The notes: generated by a model from the letters alone, not told the origin. 64,000 nt of DNA from Linepithema humile (GCF_040581485.1 NC_090132.1:29399911-29463910); one strand, 5' to 3'. Numbered from the stretch's first letter, positions 47,401 to 60,038 are shown. Program-made: numbers and translations.

Positions 47401-48967
47401 TTTTTGATATAATAGGATACTATCGAGTTAATTATAATTATGAGGGCTGGTTTAGACTTGAGCAATGCTTGAGAAAAAGTTATACAGTACATGTTCTCAA
47501 TCAAGCCCAAGTCATAGATGATGCATTTCACTTTCTCTTACATCGCCGAATCAGTTTAATAAGGTTTTGGAATATTGTAAGCTTTCTGTCAGAAAATACG
47601 AATTACGTAGCATGGTATCCTATGATTAAAGCTTTTGAATACATGGCTTGTGCCTATTCATTTGATCATGCTCCACTCATAACGGTAGGTAATGGCTAAT
47701 TTCTATAAGAAAAGTTATACATTACAACATTCTACATAAAAAGAATTAAATAAATATGTATACCTGTACATATACACATACATCACATTCTTTCTAATAG
47801 TAGATTTATAAATTCAAATAATTTACCAATTTTAAGGACAATATGCGAAATATATTGAACAGAGTTTTGGAAATAATAGGATACGATGAAAAACCGAATG
47901 AAAGCGACCTTACTAAATGTTTAAGAGAGGAAGCAGCAAAATGGGCATGTATTATTGGTGCTGCTAAATGCAGAGAAAATGCCACTTTACATCTGATAAA
48001 ATACCTTAAAAATCCTGTACAAGACAAGTAAGTTGTTTTAAAACCACGACATTTGTATAAATTAATCATGTTGCATTAATATACTAAACTTGAGAAACTA
48101 TTTTATTTGATATACATAACATAAGCTACATTTGTATAAAACATTTTATTTCTGCTAACGCAGTCGGTTTACATGGAAGGAATGGAAATATTGTAAAGGT
48201 TTAATGTTAGCAAACTACACCCTTTGGAACCATATACGAGAAAAATGGACAACATCTGATAACAGAATATTAGATTACTTAACTTGCTGTAAAAATTCTT
48301 CAATTATTATCTTGTATTTAAAACAATTGTTAGGACTAACTAAAGAGTATAAATATTTTATCCAAGAACGAGACAAACGTGTTAATATAATTGTTCTTAC
48401 TGTCGCGAAGCATGTAAGGGACTTGATAGTGTTTGAATTCATATTGAAATGTTTAAGAGACAGGCAAATCGTATTAAGTAAATATTGGTAATAATATTTT
48501 TCTTTTTATATATATTCTTGTATTTCTAAGTATGAGATATACATATTAAATCCATTACTTTAATTTTAGGGAAGTTGATAGAGTTGCAATATTAATTATC
48601 AGTATTACGCATATGCATTCCGCAAACCAATTACAAGAGGTACCTATATTTTTTAATTCAAGTAATACTTTCATTTCTTGACTTTTCAATATTGAGCTTA
48701 TTCATATGTTATTTGTTACATATGTAACATATCCGATCCAGTTACACTTAAGGCAACAAATCATACTCTCTTAAACTCAAAAGTAAAAAACTTTACATTA
48801 ATTAATTTTGTCGAAATAATTTGTTTTAGGTAAATATCTTTGCGACAACTTATCTGAAAGAAAAGAAGCTAATTGATGCTGTTAAAGATAAAATTAGTAA
48901 ACATAAATTGAAGCGCGAAAGACAAATAGCAAATTTTGGATCTCTCAGTCAACATGACGACGACTGA
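41492..48967 (+). CDS. Secreted M1 aminopeptidase-like pseudoenzyme, copy 4 (896 aa, 11 coding exons)
   Basis: Coding exons: 41492-41958, 42031-42477, 43242-43401, 43674-43830, 43939-44014, 45300-45691, 47416-47684, 47837-48027, 48164-48487, 48570-48639, 48830-48967. Domains are as in the other copies. FPCWDEPT replaces FPCWDEPA. The GAMEN-equivalent is KNIEI (294-298) followed by Arg, so the Trp of the usual GAMENWGL is lost as well; this is the most altered exopeptidase motif of the five. IEVAN (322-326) then Glu345 replaces the zinc motif. Tyr408 is kept within NYIKPSVL. Intron 3 contains two versions of the same 85-nt sequence back to back, and intron 5 a complete foldback element. Intron 6 has the outer foldback without nested insertions. 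Exons 7-11 are close to copies 2 and 3, while exons 4-5 have copy 1 features. Confidence 0.88.
43470..43665. repeat. Tandem pair of paralogous intron 3 segments in copy 4
   Basis: The first segment (about 43470-43555, with TACCGTGCATTTAAATATTT) matches copy 1 intron 3. The second (about 43577-43665, with ATAATATGCATTTAAATATG) matches copies 2, 3 and 5. The junction follows CTTATCAAATTTT. Only the second segment is followed by the splice acceptor. Confidence 0.85.
44510..45041. mobile_element. Foldback element, about 532 bp, in copy 4 intron 5
   Basis: Arms around CTATATAAGCCCAGAG, TTACTTGCTCAGTAAAG and AAAAGAATCGGTTACAAC are inverted at the right side. It is flanked by TGTAAAT at 44503-44509 and 45042-45048, and the empty site is seen in copy 1 (CTGTAAATATAAACAAAT). 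The left terminus is shorter than the right. A 7-8 bp target duplication would fit hAT-like or similar elements; the class is uncertain. Confidence 0.75.
46396..47227. mobile_element. Outer foldback transposon in copy 4 intron 6, loop inverted
   Basis: The arms are the same as in copies 2 and 3, without the nested CCCTGGTAG element or the hAT MITE. The central loop (about 46755-46885) has the opposite orientation to copies 2 and 3. The inner arms carry GTTAGGTATTATAG and its inverse CTATAATACCTAAC. Confidence 0.75.
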
Positions 48968-49389
48968 ACTCTCACAACAAAGTAGAAGGAGTCTGTATTC
49001 AATCTGCCTGTAATTCGCATGTAACTATTATTTCGTGGCTGTTGTACTAGCCAGTATTGGGCCAACACTGGATGCCAATTCTGGTATTTAATACTAATGG
49101 AACGTTATTATTATTCCGACTGGCAAACTTTCCATCGCCAACAGTGATACATTAGTTAGAATTATTATACATTATATAAGTTAGTTAATCAGTACTAATT
49201 TTTTACTGTTGTCTAGTATCACGCCAGTGCTTCTCAGTACTACAAATCCGGCTGTCAGTAGCGAGCTAATATTGTGCTTGTGGTAAACTTGAAAACGGAA
49301 CTAAATAGCCAAACAATTGAATTTTTGAAAGACAAAGCATATAACAATGTATATAGTATATAGGCACAGCTATAGCAATGTTGAATTAA

Positions 49390-49395
49390 AATAAA
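49390..49395 (+). terminator. Candidate polyadenylation signal, copy 4
   Basis: AATAAA in AAAATAAATAAAGAAAAT, 423 nt past the stop, at the shared position. Confidence 0.4.
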
Positions 49396-50367
49396 TAAAG
49401 AAAATAAAAATTATAAACTTTCTCAAAGAATAATTTTATGCCCACACAACAAAATGTACATTCACAAATAACATCATAAAATAGGATGTCTTAGTTAAAT
49501 ATTAATACAATTTTTAATAGGTTCAAGTGACGAACAACATTGATAAATGTAAATAAATAAAAAGGTGGGAACAAAATTGGCGCATTCGAAGATTAAAAGT
49601 AATTAATATTTATAAATTACGAGTGTATATCATTATTGAATAAATTAGTTGGAATATATTATTGCGGACAATAATATTTCTAATCTTTTCGGACTCTTTC
49701 TTTCGTTTGCCATTTTGTACAATATTATATTTAATTTTAAATACTGCATAAAATTATATAATTCATACTTGCTTTTAAGTAGGTATTTAATAAAACAGAA
49801 TGAAATTTTTACTAAAATTTTTTACATGTTAAACTTTTATGAATTATTTTATAAATAAAAATCTAATATTTGTATAAATATAAAAAATTATCGATTTAAA
49901 CATATAGAAAAATTTTAACATTTATAAATATTAAATAACTATATTAAATAACTATAAATCAATATTTTAAAATACTGATTGTAAATAATCAAAAAGCATT
50001 TCAAGATGATTGAAAATATTTTACATATGCATATCACATATACAAAATATACCAGACCATATTACTCCTTATAGAAGAATTCTGAAGTCAATTAGACATT
50101 AACATTTTTATGTCAAAATGTTGAAATTGCAGTAATTTTTTTAATGGAAAGTGTTTAAACCTTGATTAATTAAATTATCATAAATTTACGCGCGTAGGCA
50201 CGTCGCATATTGATTTCTATATCATTATAAAATGCTTAAAATATCTGTGATTAACGTAATACTGCTAGTCTAAAACTTCTGTACATTTTCTATTTTGCAT
50301 ATTTTACATTATATTAAAATCAATTTTTTTAAATGACATTAAAATAAAACAAGTTGAATTGACTTAC

Positions 50368-50406
50368 CGGCATGATGCGCTGCAGCAGAGTTGTACACAA
50401 GTTGAT
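50368..50406 (-). other. Minus-strand 39-nt exon-like element (unit 4)
   Basis: Same 39 nt with acceptor TTTGTTACAG and donor CCG|GTAAGTC as in unit 2. Relative to unit 2 it differs only by changes that are silent in the INLYTTLLQRIMP frame. Confidence 0.3.
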
Positions 50407-51119
50407 CTGTAACAAAGTACATTCAAGTTATAACAGCGTTGAAATAATTATTTCAAAAATAATTATCACGCACATTAATCTTCAATTTACTTTTTTATAC
50501 ATATATTCAATAAAATATACTTTTATATTTAAGAATTCACTTTTTAAAAAAGGCAAGGTAAATTTTCATTATTGTCACTTTTTCTGATGCTGATTGACTA
50601 TCTCAATGCGCGCTGTGCGTTGTTATCGAGCGGATGTCATTGCGAATGTTACATACTTTGACAGTTCATATCTTAAGAAAAGTGAAAGTATACTATTATA
50701 CATTTAGTATATTTAATATATTACAGTGAGTAGTACAATATATTAGTATAACATAATATACGTTTGTATTAATATTAAACATGACATATTAATTGTGTTA
50801 ATATTAAACATGAGATATTAATTAACATTATGTTAACATGTGATTCATTGTAGTAAGATGTTAAGATTTCTAACGTTAAATACTTTTTTCATTTTTATTA
50901 GCATCAGTACTGTAATAATTAAATAATACATCTTTTGTATGGAATATAAAACAATTTTTTATTTTTCTAGTAATTAAGAAAATAATTTTTATTCTTACTT
51001 GGCAGTATTTTCTGATATATTTTTTCTAAAATGATGCAAATAAAATACACAAAAGTTTTTTTTAATAGGTAAAATACTTTAATATTTGAAATATCTTATA
51101 GATGATAATATGTAAGTGT

Positions 51120-51346
51120 ATAACATTATGTGTGTATCATATCGGTCCTTCCTTGCGCTACGCGCAAGCTCGCCATGTCGCTTGATCAACTGTATCCTCC
51201 TCATTGTTAGTATGAAGAGATTGCTCAAAACAGTCACATCGTGATTCGATCGGTTCAAATAAATTTAATACTCACGATTCAAAATAGTATTAGTTTGCAT
51301 ACTGTTGTTACAAAGTGTAATTTGTTAACAATTTTCATAAATATAG
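51120..51346 (+). promoter_or_regulatory. Probable non-coding first exon and promoter region, copy 5
   Basis: The conserved block ends ATAAATATAG|GTAAGT with the donor at 51347. The intron to the acceptor at 52513 is 1167 nt, shorter than in the other units because of a deletion around 51870-51905. It shares the CGCTACGCGCAAG palindrome with unit 4. Confidence 0.45.
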
Positions 51347-52534
51347 GTAAGTATTGACAAACTAAATATTTCTAACTAACGGTGTACAATTTTAATTTAT
51401 TAATTTGGTTCAATTTAAAATCAACATTAATTTTTATAATTAATTTTGGCAATAATTCAAAATTAACATTCTTCAGCATTAATAGAAATTTTAATGTTTC
51501 TTTTAATTTTTTCTTATTTTCTTTATAGTGTTATTAAGTAAACTGAAATGCACATAACAATTAATTATCATATGTAAAATGATATCTCCAACATAAAATT
51601 TATTTATTAATTACACGTCGTACATTACAGAAATCTTTAGTTTCATGAATTGCCTTACTTACATGGCATATATTACACATTTCTACTATGTACTCTTTTA
51701 TGCTTCCTCATATACACAATTTCTCATTGGAACGTAATGCTCTCTTTCAAACATTAACCTTGCTTTTATTTTCATCTGTATTTTGTTATTCTTTTCCGTC
51801 TACTATCCCTCTTAATCTTTCAGTCCTATTCTGATCCTCTCTTACCGTTATAATTCAACAAAAAGGTTATGTGCAAATCGTATTCTAAATACATTAGCCT
51901 TCAATTTTAATCTTGCAACAGTTCATCCATGAAAGTAAATATGCAACGATTAAAATGTAGTTATATTTAAAAAACTGTATTTTACTGTTGTTATACATTT
52001 TTTTTTATTCTCAATTTTTCAGCGTCACTTATCTCATATATGCTTTCATTAAATGATTATAATTAAATATAAGTAAGCGCGACATAATAGTAGTAATATA
52101 AAATAATATATAATCATATATAATAGTTACAGTGAAGCATTAATTATTTAGATAATCTTAAAAACATGATGCTTAATAACAATAAAATTGGCATTTCTAG
52201 TGTTTATTGTGTTTCAATATTACACAAATTTTATACATTTTTACTTTTTTTAGTTATATATTTAAAAAAATGTCTTGGCAAGTTATATTTTTCGTAAGAG
52301 CCTATGAAATCTCTTGCAATTAAAATTATGTTTTGTTAATACTAAAAATAATATATTTTCTTATATTACGCATCTTTCATAATATCTTTTAGTATGAATA
52401 GCTACAATCGTTATTATATACACTTTCTTTCATGATACAGAAGTAAAATACTGTGTGTCGCAAATATATATGTATGTAAATATGTTTTCACGACACATAA
52501 AATTTTTTTTCAGATGCTTTAAACAGAACTTAGT

Positions 52535-55500
52535 ATGGCATTAAGGAAAATTTCATTAAATATCAGACTAATATTTATTGTGATAACATTTTTCTCTATT
52601 TCTCAATTTATACAAACTGACACTGAAGTTAATCATCATTTGTTGAATTATATTGGTTTAGTACCATTGCATTATGATCTTAAAATAAAACTCGACTTCT
52701 CCAGAAATATCCTCTACGGCAAATGCAATATTACAATAAATATTACACGTCAAATGACAAATATAAGTATACCTTCAATAAATTTCGGTATACTTAAAAT
52801 TTACTTGACTATCAATGATGATAATAGAATGATACACGTGCGAAAATATTCATTTATCAATGAAACACACATTTATATTGACTTCTCGAAGACGTCAGTA
52901 AATGTTTTATTTCCTGGAACGTATATCTTACAAATGATATATGTCCGCAACATATTTGATGAAATTTTGCTCGGATCTTTATATAGAGAAACTAGAGGGT
53001 TAAAAACGTAAGTGTAAATATTGAATTCTTAGACAAATAATGATTAAAATTTTATATAAAACATTTTAAAATAAAACAGATTAACAGAAACTGGTGTTGA
53101 GGTAATAAAAGCCCAACAAATATTTCCATGTTGGGATGAACTAGCGTTCAAGAGCACTTTTACCGTTTCTATTATGCTTCATAAAAATTTTACAGCCCTA
53201 TCGAATATGTTGATAAATACAGAAGAATATATAGATAAAAGCAACATGATATGGGTACACTTTTACAAGTCGCCTTTCATGTCCATTCAACGTTTAACAA
53301 TTGTGATAACCACATTTACTAATATTTTTCTCCAACCGCAAACTTTGCCTGCTCGTGTCACAATTTGGTGTAGAAAAAACATAGCACACAGTATGGTATT
53401 TGCACAACTCATCATTGAAGAGGTATTCCATTTTTTGAATAAAAGAAATCAGACGAAAATACCAAAAATAGATTACATTGCAATTTGGGATACACATCAT
53501 AGGAACATTGAGACATGGGAACTCATTTTACACAGGTAGTATCCAGTTATTAGTTATTACAAATAACTTTTAAAATCAAATTTAAAAAACAAACTTATCT
53601 ATAATATTTTAGAACTAAAAATATATGTATTATTATATCAGGAAGTCATTTAAAGATTATCGTATACATCACTTGCATTACATCATAAAAAGTACTTTTA
53701 TTTTAAACAGAAAATTAAAATAATTCTTTTTAACATCAAATCAGATTTTAAATTAGATTTTAATATGTAAAGTATGGAAAATAATTGTACGTTTTATGTT
53801 GTACAAAAGGAGTTATAAATATTATTTATTGCATCAAGAATATAAAAATACCATGAATATTTCTAATTTAACACTTCTGCAATTTTTTTTTAATTGTGAT
53901 GTCATTTATTCATAAATGTTCAAAATATTTCTCCTTTTTTTTTTAATATTCTGAATAAATGATTATTTAAGTGAGAGAACACACAATTTTACAATGTTAT
54001 TTTTTATAAACACAGAAAAATATATTGTTTATTAAATAAATATCAAAACAAATTTGCTTAAGTATAACTTCACTTCTTTTTGGTATAAAATTAAAAAATA
54101 ACAATTTTTAAATTGTCAACCTAAAATCGTTAAATATTTATTTAAAAATTTTTAAGTAAATAGTTTTACGGGTTAGCACTCGAAATCATCTAATTTTGCA
54201 ATAATTTGTATTATATTTACAATACACAAATTTATTAAATTGCATAATTCTAACAAAATTTTGAGATAAAATTCTAATACTTGAAAACCATTTTCAGAGA
54301 AGAAAATATTACTTACAATGAAGCATTAGATTCCATTGCACGCAAAATAGAAGTGGCTAACTTACTAGCACGTCAAGTAATATCTCTTTGGTACGATTAT
54401 TTGTCATGGCCAATAGAAGGTTTTACAACATACTTTGCAGCGCATATCTTGGGAAAGGTTTAATTTTCTTGTTTAATATTCTTATATATAACAAATTTAT
54501 GTTTTATAAAACAACAAAAACAACCAAAAATTTAATAGCAGCCATTACCAACTCTAAATTCATATTTATAATGCAAAAATAATATGCATTTAAATATTTG
54601 TTTTAACTTAGTAAATTTTTCAGATTCCGTCGATATCCTACATACATGACTTATTTATTGTCCAAGTACTACAAGATTCTCTTCGCTTTGACATTCCTTC
54701 TTATAATTATAATTCTATACAACACAGTAATGACTTAGATGTTCAAATAAATAAAACTTTCCTTAATTATATCAAACGTAAGTTAAAATAAATATATTTA
54801 ATATATTTAATTGACTATGTATGTGATAAAAATAAATATAATTTTAAAATATTGATAGTATTTATACATAAACTTATACATAATGTACATAGATAAAAAA
54901 AAATGTGAAAAAATATACCTACAAACAGATTAAAATAAAATTTATTTGCTTACAAGCTTTATTTATATATTATGACGATTAAAAAACATTTTAAAGTATG
55001 TAATAAATACTTCATAATTTTAATTGATACAGCACCCGTTTTATGGTATATATTACAACATATCCTAGAAGAAAACATGTGGAATAGTATCCGCACATAT
55101 ACTGATAACCGCGCATACACTAGGTGAGTAATATTTCACGATATAATAATTACGTAACAAAATTGAATATTGGACAAAAATAACATTCTTCAATTCTACT
55201 ATGAGTGAGCATGGTATTATATTTAAGACCATTTCAAAGTTGTCAAACTATCTTTTATTTACAAAATAGCAAGTAACGTGTTGTCTATATCTAAAACTAA
55301 TGTATAATTTTCTTTAATATAAATAAGATATTGATTGTTTTTAAATATTAAATTGAACTTTTTTAAACCTGTCAAATTATCTTCTTTTAAAAATATTAAG
55401 CAATATAGTTGATCACATATAGTTGATCTTTCAAATTAAAGTATTATATTTATTACTGTAAATAATACAATTGGTTTTTAGGGTTATTGCAAATTAATAT

Positions 55501-58500
55501 GAATTATTTCGAAAACTAATATTGAAAGCTGTAGATAAATAAAAAACATTATACTATAAAAAACAGTATACAAGTTACATTCAAAGCTTATTATTATTAT
55601 AATATAATTTAAAGTTTGAAATTACAAAGACATGATTTGGTCTACAATTTTATTGACAGCAAACTTGATCCTTTCTAAATATAAGGCTAGATAAAAAAAA
55701 ACTTTCAAAATAAAAAAAATTATTTATATTACTGTTGATTTACTGGTACAAACATGTAGATATTAATATTTTGATAAACTAAATTATAATTTTACAGATA
55801 TAATCAGTCAAGTTCGATAAACACCAATGATTTATGGCACATTATACAAACTTTCGATATTTCTCCTTATTTTTCTTTATTAAGTTTAAAAGAATATATT
55901 GACATTTGGATAAAGAAAAATTATTATCCTGTACTGCACGTGACATTAAACGCAACAAATGACAGGATATCATTCTCATATCTCAGTTCTTCGTATATCA
56001 ACGAAAACATGGAACAACTTCCCGCATTAGTAACATATACGATTATACAAAAAGAAGCTAACAATACTTTAGACGTATTTGTTTTGCTATCATCGCAACA
56101 CACAATACTTACAAATATTAAAAATGTATTTGAGGTGGTTGATGAAAATTATTGCGTCATAGTCAATGTTAACCAAACAGGTAACTATACAATATTATAT
56201 TTGTTATGCCTCAATCTTTATTTTGTACAATCAAGATTATGCAACATTCTGATTTTGCCTTTTCCACTTTCTGCTAATTAAAATTAATTTTGCATTTTAT
56301 TCAAAACTGATGATTATGTATTTAGAGGGTGGCCCACCTAACTTGAGCATTTTAAATATCTTACTTGTTTTTGATAATACGAAAAAACGTAATCAGAAAA
56401 AAAAACTGATGACTTTTCTGACGTTTTATACAGGGTGTCTGTCACAACGTGTCTCACCGAAAAGAGACAAGTAGATCTCGTTATTCTGAACAAAAAAGTT
56501 CTATAACATTTTGCAAACAACCACGTAAAATTTCAAGTAATTAATTAAAAAAGATTGGCCAATAAGCGCGCGATCTCAGACACGACAGCGCGCGCGAGAC
56601 GAAAAGTTATCGTTTATGCGTCGCCTTTTTGTGCCGTCTTCCGCCCGATTCGTCGCGAGCAGCAATCGCGCGTTTCGGGCAGGCGATAGGCCGTACGCCC
56701 AGATGTGTCAACAACGGTGCGTGTTATCGTCACCGCCGCTACGGTCAGCCCAATGCCCAATCGCGCACTTATTGGCAAATCTTTTTTAATTAATTACTCG
56801 AAATTTTACGTGGTTGTTTGCAAAATAAGGTAATTGTTTACTATCACTGCCTCACCTCCGATTTTGATCCAATTAGGCTCTTTCGACGCGTTTTTTTTTT
56901 TTTTTTTAAACTTTTTCCTCTCGCAAAATTGTCGCTCTCCTCCGCGAGACGAGATATTTAGCGTCAAAGTTGACGACTTTCCAGGTTAAGAACCTGTCAC
57001 TTCGATGAAATGGATATGTGCTGTGGTCACGCGCGCATGCGTACTAATAGAATTGTGCACGAAATATAAAATATATTTTCGATAATCATTAATTGTAAAT
57101 CGCAAACCCACGTTAAGTAGTATAATTATGAACTTTGCTTTGCGTAGACACAGGGTATTCCGCCCCCCCTCCGGGGGGGCGGACCCCCTGTGTAAAATAA
57201 AAATAATAAAACTTTCGTGCGTATTCCAGAGCGGCATAGATTGCTTGATCTATCAAACTAGCTTTAGCATTATATATTTTTGTACAATCTAAAGCTACTT
57301 TAATGCTAAAACTAGTTTAGATTGCACAAAAATATATAATGTTAAAGCTAGTTTGATAGATCAAGCAATCTATGCCGCTCTGGAATACGCACGAAAGTTT
57401 TATTATTTTTATTTTACACAGGGGGTCCGCCCCCCCGGAGGGGGGGGCGGAATACCCTGTGTCTACGCAAAGCAAGGTTCATAATTATACTACTTAACGT
57501 GGGTTTGCGACTTACAATTAATGATTATCGAAAATATTTGTATTTCGTGCACAATTCTATTAGTACGCATGCGCGCGTGACCGCAGCACATATTCATGTT
57601 GCTGCAATTCGTCGAAATGACAGGTTTCTTAACCTGGAAAGTCGTCAACTTTGACGCTAAATATCTCGTCTCGCGGAGGAGAGCGACAATTTTGCGAGAG
57701 GAAAAAGTTTTTAAAAAAAAAAAAACGCGTCGAAAGAGCCTAATTGGATCAAAGTCGGAGGTGAGGCAGTGATAGTAAACAATTACCCAAAATAATGTGG
57801 GACTTGTGTTCAGAATGACGAAATCTACTTGTATCTTTTCGGTGAGACACGTTATGACAGACACCCTGGAGAGAGAAGGAGGGAGAAAGGAAGAGAAGGA
57901 GAGAGAGAGGGAGAGAGAGAGAGAGGGAAAGAGAGGGGAAGAGAGAGACGGGGAGAGAGAGAGAGGGTTTGGATATCTTAGTTATTACAATATAGTGATA
58001 AAAACATATAGTCTCGTTTAAAAATGATCGATGACTTTATAATCTTAAAGAATATAACTTTAAAAAAATTTTTTGTTTCTCATAATATATGTCCTTCCAA
58101 AACAAATAATGCTTTTCTTTGACATATTTCGTATTATGAAAAACAAGTAAAAAATTTAAAATGCTTAAGCTAGATAGAAAACCCCATATGTACATGTTGT
58201 CACAGGTCTTTAATGATTGTGTTTTCACCATGCATTTTAAATCTCAAAACTGCAAAACTACTAATTAAAAATTATAGAATTATTAATGATTTACAAGAAA
58301 TCTAACACATTTAAAACAAAGTGTTTAAAATATTTTACTAAAAAATAAATAATTTAAGAAAATATTTAAAAAAAAACGGTTAGAAACTATTTCTTCATAA
58401 ATACAATCAAAAACTCTATTCATAAAAAAATATATTTTTTATATAATAGGATACTATCGTGTTAATTATAATTCTGAGGGCTGGCTTAGACTTGCGCAGT

Positions 58501-60038
58501 GCTTGAAAAAAAATTATACAGTATATGTTCTCAATCAAGCCCAAGTCATAGATGATGCGTTTCACTTTCTCATACATCGCCGACTCAGTTTAACGATGTT
58601 TTGGAATATCGTAAGCTTTCTATCAAAAAATACGAATTATGTAGCATGGTATCCTATGATTAAAGCTTTTGAATACATGGCTTGTGCCTATTCATTAAAT
58701 GGTGACATAATGGTAGGTATTGGCTAATTTCTATAAAAAGAGTTATGCATTTAAACATTCTACATAAAAAAATTAAATAAATAAGTATATGTGTACATGT
58801 ACATACATACGTATATTTGTGCATCTGTGTACGTATACACAAACATCACATTTTTTTAACAATAGATTTTAAATTTAAATTATTTATTAATTTTTAGGAA
58901 AAAATGGAAAAAATGTTGAATGGAGTTTTGAAAATAATAGGATACGATGAAAACCCGAACGAAAGCGACCTTACTAAATGTTTAAGAGAGGAAGCCGCAA
59001 AATGGGCATGTATTATCAACGCTGCTGAATGCAGGAAAACAGCCACTTTACAACTCATAAAAGATCTTGAAAATCCTGTACAAGACAAGTAAGTTGTTTT
59101 AAAATCACATTTTTATAAAAAAATTTTGTTACATTATTATATTTAACTTGAGAAACTATTTTATCATTAATATACATAACATAAGCTATATATTCGTATA
59201 AAATATTTTCTTCTATTAACGCAGTCAGTTTATATGGAAAGAATGGAAATATTGTAAAGGTTTAATGTCAGCAAACTACACCATTTGGAACCATACATGG
59301 GAAAAATGGACGACATCATCTGATAACATAATTTTAGATTACTTAACTTGTTGTAAAGATCCTTTAATTATTACCTCTTATTTGAATCAAACATTAAGAC
59401 TAACTGAAGAGTATAAATATCTTATCGCAGTACAAAACAATAATGTTTATCAAGTTAATATAGTTAATATAGTTCTTCTTAGTGTCGCAAAGCATGTAAG
59501 AAACTTTCTAGTGTTCGATTTTATATTGGATGGTTTAGAAAGCATGCAATTGAAATTAAGTAGAAATTGGTAACGATATTTTCTGTTTACATATATTCTT
59601 ATATTTATTTTGTATGCATATTAAATATATTACTTTAATTTTAGGCAAGTTGATAAAATTGCAATATTAATTGTTAGTATTACGCATGTGCAATCCATAC
59701 ACCAACTTCAAAGGGTATGTTTTGAAATTCAAATTATTTACCTTCATTTCTTGACTTTTCAACATTGAGCTTGTTGCTATGAGATTTCTTACATAAATAA
59801 TATATCTGATCCATTTACACTGGACGTAGCTAATTATGCTCTCATAAACTGTATACTAAAGAAACTTTACATAGATTGATTTTGTCGAAATAATTTGTTT
59901 TAGATAAATATCTTTGCGACAACATATCTGAATGACAAGAGGCTAGTTGATGCTGTTAAAAAAAAAATTACTAAACGGAAATTGGAGAACGCAAGACAAA
60001 TCGTAAATTATGGATCTCTTCGTCAACATGATGATTGA
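52535..60038 (+). CDS. Secreted M1 aminopeptidase-like pseudoenzyme, copy 5 (906 aa, 11 coding exons)
   Basis: Coding exons: 52535-53007, 53080-53535, 54298-54457, 54624-54777, 55033-55123, 55798-56180, 58450-58712, 58898-59088, 59225-59569, 59645-59714, 59904-60038. The end of exon 1 is divergent (SLYRETRGLKT). FPCWDELA replaces FPCWDEPA. RNIETWEL (from 299) replaces GAMENWGL. IEVAN (327-331) then Glu350 replaces the zinc motif, and Tyr412 is kept. Exon 5 is the long form shared with copy 2. The exon 6 acceptor is reached through a roughly 50-nt intron deletion (ATAATTTTACAG). Exon 9 is 21 nt longer than in copies 2-4, partly through a GTTAATATA duplication. The gene is a patchwork: introns 1-2 resemble copy 4, exon 2 copy 1, exons 4-5 copy 2, late exon 6 copy 3, and exons 8-11 copy 1. 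The frame is intact throughout. Confidence 0.87.
56835..57780. repeat. Near-perfect 0.95-kb palindrome in copy 5 intron 6
   Basis: Two arms of about 450 bp pair from GTAATTGTTTACTATCACTG on the left to its inverse on the right, with a short loop at about 57292-57316. They include the poly-T/poly-A tracts (near 56890 and 57715), the CGCGCGCATGCGTAC segment and the GC-rich hairpin. Few mismatches are visible, so it is recent or maintained by arm-to-arm conversion. Confidence 0.9.
57149..57462. mobile_element. Inner foldback with CACAGGGTATTCCGCC ends
   Basis: The left end CACAGGGTATTCCGCCCCCC and the inverse right end GGCGGAATACCCTGTG are each followed by a nested C7/G7 mini-hairpin. It sits at the core of the larger palindrome. 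The GC-rich termini contrast sharply with the AT-rich host sequence. Confidence 0.75.
57869..57966. repeat. GA-rich microsatellite
   Basis: About 98 nt of GAGAGA/GGAGAG repeats immediately after the transposon terminus. It appears to have expanded from the host sequence TATAGAGAGTTTTGATATC seen at this place in copy 1. Confidence 0.9.

Larger units (their letters stand above)
48968..51119 (+). other. 3' flank of copy 4
   Basis: Shared with units 2 and 5, with an AATAAA cluster, minus-strand exon-like element and conserved block at 50603-50684. No other gene is recognised. Confidence 0.5.
56431..57868. mobile_element. Composite foldback element in copy 5 intron 6
   Basis: The termini CAGGGTGTCTGTCACAACG and its inverse CGTTATGACAGACACCCTG bound about 1.44 kb, with TA on the left (56429-56430). 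The right side runs directly into a GA repeat, so the matching TA is lost. Within it lie an inner foldback (56511-56825, arms GCAAACAACCACGTAAAATT) and a 0.95-kb palindrome. No transposase is recognised. Confidence 0.8.

Noticed and set aside
708..60038. Idea that some copies are pseudogenes
   Set aside because: All five splice into full-length frames with canonical or near-canonical sites. Only catalysis appears lost.
708..60038. Annotation as active membrane aminopeptidase N of the midgut Bt-receptor type
   Set aside because: No zinc-binding histidines and no GPI signal are seen; only the fold and family are supported.
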